NCBI GenBank assembly: GCA_003696875.1
Contig: RFHL01000838.1
Coordinates: 1-10,168, forward strand
Length of the DNA stretch: 10,168 nucleotides
DNA from: Bacteroidota bacterium
Lineage (GTDB): Bacteria; Bacteroidota; Bacteroidia; J057
Reading direction: 5' to 3'
The notes beneath the pieces were generated by a model. The model worked only from the letters and a program-made list of their open reading frames with translations, was not told where the DNA came from and made no database searches. Below, piece by piece: positions 7,587-10,168 of the stretch (the first letter of the stretch is position 1; each line of letters opens with the position of its first letter). Position numbers and translations under genes: made by a program.

Positions 7587-7594
7587 TACCTTTG
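7587..7594 (+). promoter_or_regulatory. -7 promoter element TACCTTTG of phoH
   Basis: This is an exact match to the Bacteroidota TAnnTTTG -7 consensus, 48 bases before the phoH ATG at 7643. It predicts transcription from about 7598-7601 and a leader of a little over 40 bases. The leader contains a small hairpin (GGACC 7605-7609 with GGTCC 7615-7619). A TTG start at 7592 in the phoH frame lies inside this element and can be discounted. No clear -33 element is seen. Confidence 0.55.
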
Positions 7595-7642
7595 AAGCAG
7601 CTTAGGACCAACAGGGTCCGATACGTCCCTTATTTCCGCTAC

Positions 7643-8983
7643 ATGCCGAAATCTTCCCGCAAACGCAAGATCTACGTCCTTGATACCTCAGTTATCCTGC
7701 ATGACAACAATGCCATCAATAGCTTTGAGGAAAACGATGTAGCCATTCCCATCACGGTTCTGGAAGAGCTGGACAACTTCAAGCAGGGCAACGCCACCAA
7801 GAACTTTGAAGCACGGGAGTTTATCCGCTTCATCGATTCGCTGTCGGGCAAGTTTACGCTGCAGGATTGGATCCCGATCGAAGGCCCCGGCCGGGGGCGC
7901 TTCAAAGTGGTGATGCCCCAGCCCGCCAACGGGCTGGATGCGGAGGCCATCTTTGGTGAGCGCAAGGCCGACCACAAGATCCTCAATGCCGCTCTGGCCT
8001 TGCAGCATTCGGAGGGCGATGCCCGGGTCATCCTGGTTACCAAGGACATCAACCTGCGCCTCAAGGCGAAGGCCCTCAACCTGCCGGCCGAGGACTTTGA
8101 AACCGGTAAGATCAAGGATGTAAACAACCTTTACACCGGGCGTACGCTGCGAGAGGATGTGCCGGAAGCCATGATTAATGGCATCTTTGAACATGGGTCA
8201 GCCCCGGTCGATGAGCTCTTTACCGAAGATCTGCCGCCTGACAACCATTACTTCATTCTCAAAAACGGCAACCATTCGACCCTGACCTACTACCACGCTG
8301 CGGCCCATGCCCTGGAGCGGGTCGTGAAGATGACCGCCTACGGCATCAAACCCAAAAATGCCGAACAGACCTTTGCCCTGCATGCGCTGTTTCATCCTGA
8401 TATCCGCCTGGTGACGATACAGGGAGTGGCCGGGACGGGAAAAACGCTACTTGCGTTGGCCTCGGCGCTAGAACAGCGCCGGGAGTACCGTCAGATCCTG
8501 GTGGCCCGCCCGGTCGTGCCCCTGGGAAATAAGGACATCGGTTACCTGCCTGGCGACATTAAGGACAAGTTAAATCCTTATATGGAGCCCCTTTGGGACA
8601 ACCTGAAATTTATCAAAAACCAGTTTAAGGCGACAGATAAGCGGTATAAGCAGATCGAGCAGATGGTGCAGGAGGAAAAAATCGTCATCACTCCCCTGGC
8701 CTATATCCGTGGCCGCAGCCTCTCCAAGGTCATTTTTATTGTTGATGAGGCCCAAAACCTCACCCCGCACGAGATCAAGACCATCATCACCCGGGCCGGA
8801 GAAGGGACCAAGCTGATTTTTACCGGCGACATCAATCAGATTGACACGCCCTACCTTGATGCTCAATCCAATGGCTTGTCCTATGTCATAGACAAGTTGC
8901 GGGGGCATCGGCTCTTTGCTCATATCACCCTTGAAAAAGGCGAGCGATCCGCGCTCGCCAACCTTGCCAATGAACTGCTTTGA
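7643..8983 (+). CDS. phoH: PIN-PhoH family protein (putative RNase/ATPase)
   Basis: A 446-residue cytoplasmic protein joining an N-terminal PIN ribonuclease-type domain to a C-terminal PhoH P-loop ATPase, the arrangement known as PhoH2. PIN acidic residues are visible: Asp14 in VLDTSV, Glu41-Glu42 in VLEELD, Asp110 in KADHKIL and Asp135 in VTKDINLR. The ATPase has Walker A GVAGTGKT (261-268), the family segment VARPVVPLGNKDIGYLPGD (287-305), Walker B VIFIVDEAQN (363-372), FTGDINQIDTPYLD (393-406) and the C-terminal KGERSALA (432-439). Studied PIN-PhoH proteins unwind and cleave RNA using ATP; this function is assigned by family. The ATG at 7643 is chosen because an exact -7 element lies 48 bases upstream and overlaps the only earlier in-frame start (TTG). 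It follows pgpH with a 106-base gap and probably has its own promoter, though read-through from pgpH is possible. Confidence 0.95.
   Translation: MPKSSRKRKIYVLDTSVILHDNNAINSFEENDVAIPITVLEELDNFKQGNATKNFEAREFIRFIDSLSGKFTLQDWIPIEGPGRGRFKVVMPQPANGLDAEAIFGERKADHKILNAALALQHSEGDARVILVTKDINLRLKAKALNLPAEDFETGKIKDVNNLYTGRTLREDVPEAMINGIFEHGSAPVDELFTEDLPPDNHYFILKNGNHSTLTYYHAAAHALERVVKMTAYGIKPKNAEQTFALHALFHPDIRLVTIQGVAGTGKTLLALASALEQRREYRQILVARPVVPLGNKDIGYLPGDIKDKLNPYMEPLWDNLKFIKNQFKATDKRYKQIEQMVQEEKIVITPLAYIRGRSLSKVIFIVDEAQNLTPHEIKTIITRAGEGTKLIFTGDINQIDTPYLDAQSNGLSYVIDKLRGHRLFAHITLEKGERSALANLANELL
8934..8959 (-). terminator. Strong hairpin with minus-strand T tract inside the end of phoH
   Basis: GGCGAGCG (8939-8946) pairs perfectly with CGCTCGCC (8952-8959) over 8 bp with a 5-base loop. 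AAAAA at 8934-8938 abuts the stem, so the minus strand reads hairpin then TTTTT, the form of an intrinsic terminator. It lies within codons for the conserved KGERSALA motif of phoH, so part of it is fixed by the protein. It could stop leftward transcription coming from the symporter gene. Confidence 0.4.
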
Positions 8984-9009
8984 CCGCTTTACCATTTCGG
9001 GCATATTTC

Positions 9010-9031
9010 GGTCCTGGCAAGGCACCTTTTT
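9010..9031 (+). terminator. Probable intrinsic terminator of phoH
   Basis: GGTCCT at 9010-9015 pairs with AGG 9020-9022 and ACC 9024-9026, leaving C9023 bulged and a GGCA loop. TTTTT at 9027-9031 follows at once. The signal begins 27 bases after the phoH stop and precedes the RRM gene by more than 110 bases, so it would separate the two transcripts. The stem is short and bulged, so strength is uncertain. Confidence 0.5.
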
Positions 9032-9041
9032 AGGAGGAATT

Positions 9042-9050
9042 TATATATTG
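9042..9050 (+). promoter_or_regulatory. Possible promoter core of the RRM gene
   Basis: TATATATTG resembles a -7 element but lacks one T of the TAnnTTTG consensus. It lies just past the phoH terminator and would start transcription close to the first palindrome at 9060, giving a leader of roughly 85-90 bases. An AGGAGG upstream (9032-9037) is not near any supported start codon. Support is weak and rests on position. Confidence 0.25.
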
Positions 9051-9059
9051 CCCGCCGAA

Positions 9060-9126
9060 AGATCGCGATCTGCACGGGAATTCCCCGCTTTCCATTTGCT
9101 TACCCATTTGGTGCACCTCTGGCACC
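9060..9126 (+). repeat. Cluster of palindromes in the leader of the RRM gene
   Basis: Two perfect palindromes lie 4 bases apart: AGATCGCGATCT (9060-9071) and GGGAATTCCC (9076-9085). A third element, GGTGC at 9110-9114, can pair either with itself as GGTGCACC (9110-9117) or with GCACC (9122-9126) as a 5-bp hairpin with a 7-base loop. All lie between the putative promoter and the ATG at 9143. They could be operator sites for a dimeric protein or RNA structures in the leader. Function is not shown. Confidence 0.4.
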
Positions 9127-9142
9127 CCTAAACCCAGCCGTC

Positions 9143-9556
9143 ATGAGACTGCGTGTTTCTTCCATTGACACCTCCCTGACCAAAGTCAAGCTCCAGGATA
9201 TTTTCGAGGAGTATGGGGATATTCAGTCGATCAAGTCCTTTCGCCTGCCGGATGGCAGTGGCAATCTGGCCTTGCTGCTTATTGAGATGAAGCGCGAACG
9301 GGAAGCGCTTGAGGCATTGCAGGAGCTCAACGGAAAGATATTTGGCTCTACGGCCTTGCGGGTAGAGCTGTCCAACGACACCATAAAAACACAGGGGCGC
9401 AAGCCTGTGCCTCCGGTGGATGTGGATGATGATGAAGACGAGGACGACGCACCATCATCGGTGGAGGCGCCGGATCTTGGCGAAGACGAGCTCAATGATG
9501 AAGAGGAAGAAGTGGATGAGGTCCCGCTCGACGATATTTCGGACGAAGAATACTGA
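9143..9556 (+). CDS. Small RRM RNA-binding protein with acidic tail
   Basis: A 137-residue protein in two parts. Residues 1-78 have the strand-helix order of an RNA recognition motif: LRVSSI (3-8) in the RNP2 position, the helix LQDIFEEYG (17-25), strand SIKSFRLPD, GNLALLLIEM (40-49) in the RNP1 position, helix REALEALQELNG (53-64) and a last strand TALRVELS. The aromatic residues that normally stack on RNA in RNP1 and RNP2 are replaced by Leu, Val and Ile, so RNA binding may be weak or use another surface. Residues 93-137 contain 26 Asp/Glu among 45 and no Lys or Arg, unlike the glycine-rich tails of many bacterial RRM proteins. The start is an ATG without a clear ribosome site. It converges on the symporter gene, 39 bases between stops. 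The fold call is good; the function is unknown. Confidence 0.85.
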   Translation: MRLRVSSIDTSLTKVKLQDIFEEYGDIQSIKSFRLPDGSGNLALLLIEMKREREALEALQELNGKIFGSTALRVELSNDTIKTQGRKPVPPVDVDDDEDEDDAPSSVEAPDLGEDELNDEEEEVDEVPLDDISDEEY

Positions 9557-9595
9557 GTCCCTCGGGTACTCCCTGGCAGCGATGTGTCTGCCGGT

Positions 9596-10168
9596 TTATC
9601 TCTGGTCCGCCATACGGGTAAAATATGCCCGTGTGGCGGTTCGTACTTTGGGGGCCAGCAGGATCGCCGGCACCGTCGTTGGGATAGCCATGAGGGCAAA
9701 CATCCCGTCGATCAGGCCAACGGCGGCGTCGAGGGAGGCCACGGCCCCAAAGAGGATTGACAGCACGTATAGATATCGATACAGGTGCTGATGCCGGGCC
9801 CCGAGGAGGAAGTTCAGGCACTTGGTCCCGTAGTAGAAGTACGAAAAGAGCGTAGTCAGGCTGAATACCACCACGCAGGTGGTCAGCAGTAGCGGGCCAG
9901 CCTCCGGCATGCTGTGCGCAAAAGCCGAAAGGGTGATGGCAATGCCCTCTTCGGAGCCTCCTTCCCAGGCTCCGGTTACAATAATGGCCAGGGCGGTGAA
10001 AGTGCATACCACCAGCGTATCAATGGCCGGACCCAGCATGGCAATCAAGCCTTCGCGTACAGGTTCCTGCGTTTTGGCGGCGCCATGGGCCATGGGCGCC
10101 GTGCCGATGCCGGCCTCATTGGAAAAGGCGGCTCGCCGTACCCCCATCAGGATCACTGAGCCTACGGC
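9596..10168 (-). CDS. Alanine/glycine:cation symporter, C-terminal part
   Basis: The frame runs in from the right edge and stops at TAA 9598-9596, showing about 190 C-terminal residues of an inner-membrane transporter usually 450-550 long. The visible start reads AVGSVILMGVRRAAFSNEAG, followed by GIGTAPMAHGAAKT, EPVREGL and AMLGPAIDTLVVCTFTAL. These are hallmark sequences of the AgcS/AlsT sodium:alanine (or glycine) symporter family (PF01235). Several hydrophobic helices follow, including LLLTTCVVVFSLTTLFSYFY and LYVLSILFGAVASL, then a short polar tail. The family imports alanine or glycine with sodium or protons; the exact substrate cannot be told here. A GTG at 10156 is internal and should not be used as the start. 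The last codons overlap a long hairpin. Confidence 0.95.
   Translation of the reverse strand, partial: AVGSVILMGVRRAAFSNEAGIGTAPMAHGAAKTQEPVREGLIAMLGPAIDTLVVCTFTALAIIVTGAWEGGSEEGIAITLSAFAHSMPEAGPLLLTTCVVVFSLTTLFSYFYYGTKCLNFLLGARHQHLYRYLYVLSILFGAVASLDAAVGLIDGMFALMAIPTTVPAILLAPKVRTATRAYFTRMADQR
9607..9639. terminator. Long hairpin between convergent RRM and symporter genes
   Basis: CCGCCA (9607-9612) pairs with TGGCGG (9634-9639). The stem continues through a T/G wobble, then ACGGG (9614-9618) with CCCGT (9628-9632), enclosing a loop rich in A and T. It is about 12 bp in all. It begins 51 bases after the RRM stop and lies inside the last codons of the symporter. Neither strand has a good T tract after it, so it may act as a bidirectional stop or as a 3' stabilising structure rather than a classic terminator. 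Confidence 0.45.

Noticed and set aside
7592..7642. A TTG start adding 17 residues to PhoH
   Set aside because: The TTG is part of an exact -7 promoter element, so it would lie upstream of the transcription start.

Overview
The window looks like ordinary chromosomal DNA from a GC-rich member of the Bacteroidota, possibly a Saprospiria/Lewinella-like lineage. The phylum is inferred from several signs: a type III glutamine synthetase of full length, a GIN/DUF2807-type surface protein, a 7TM-HD cyclic-di-AMP phosphodiesterase of the Bacteroidota form, a small bacterial RRM protein, few Shine-Dalgarno sites, and two exact matches to the Bacteroidota -7 promoter element TAnnTTTG at sensible places. 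The genus is a guess. No mobile element, CRISPR array, tRNA or rRNA was seen.

Layout. At the left edge is the 3' end of a GIN-domain surface protein (1-210, +), closed by a GC-rich terminator. A secreted, probably outer-membrane beta-barrel protein follows (397-1116, +). It converges on glutamine synthetase III (1216-3396, -), and the two share a bidirectional terminator at 1166-1197. Two small Rossmann-fold oxidoreductases of different families lie on the minus strand: an F420-reductase-like NADP enzyme (3606-4241) and an NmrA-like atypical SDR (4453-5118). Divergent from these is a plus-strand block: pgpH (5269-7536), phoH with an N-terminal PIN domain (7643-8983), and a short RRM protein with a very acidic tail (9143-9556). 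The right edge holds the C-terminal part of an alanine/glycine:cation symporter on the minus strand (9596-10168), tail-to-tail with the RRM gene.

How the genes may work together. pgpH, phoH and the RRM gene form a run devoted to second-messenger turnover and RNA handling. pgpH and phoH each have their own -7 element. The one at pgpH lies so close to the ATG that a leaderless mRNA is predicted. phoH ends in a plausible terminator before the RRM gene, so these are probably neighbouring transcription units rather than one operon. Glutamine synthetase supplies nitrogen assimilation and the symporter amino-acid uptake; nothing in the sequence links them to each other.

I did not find a new multi-gene system. 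The observations most worth a second look are small: two hairpin-plus-T-tract signals facing the minus strand inside or beside plus-strand genes, a cluster of palindromes in the leader of the RRM gene, the RRM protein itself (no aromatic residues in the RNP1 position plus an acidic tail), the leaderless pgpH start, and the pgpH-phoH neighbourhood. All intergenic gaps are under 300 bases.
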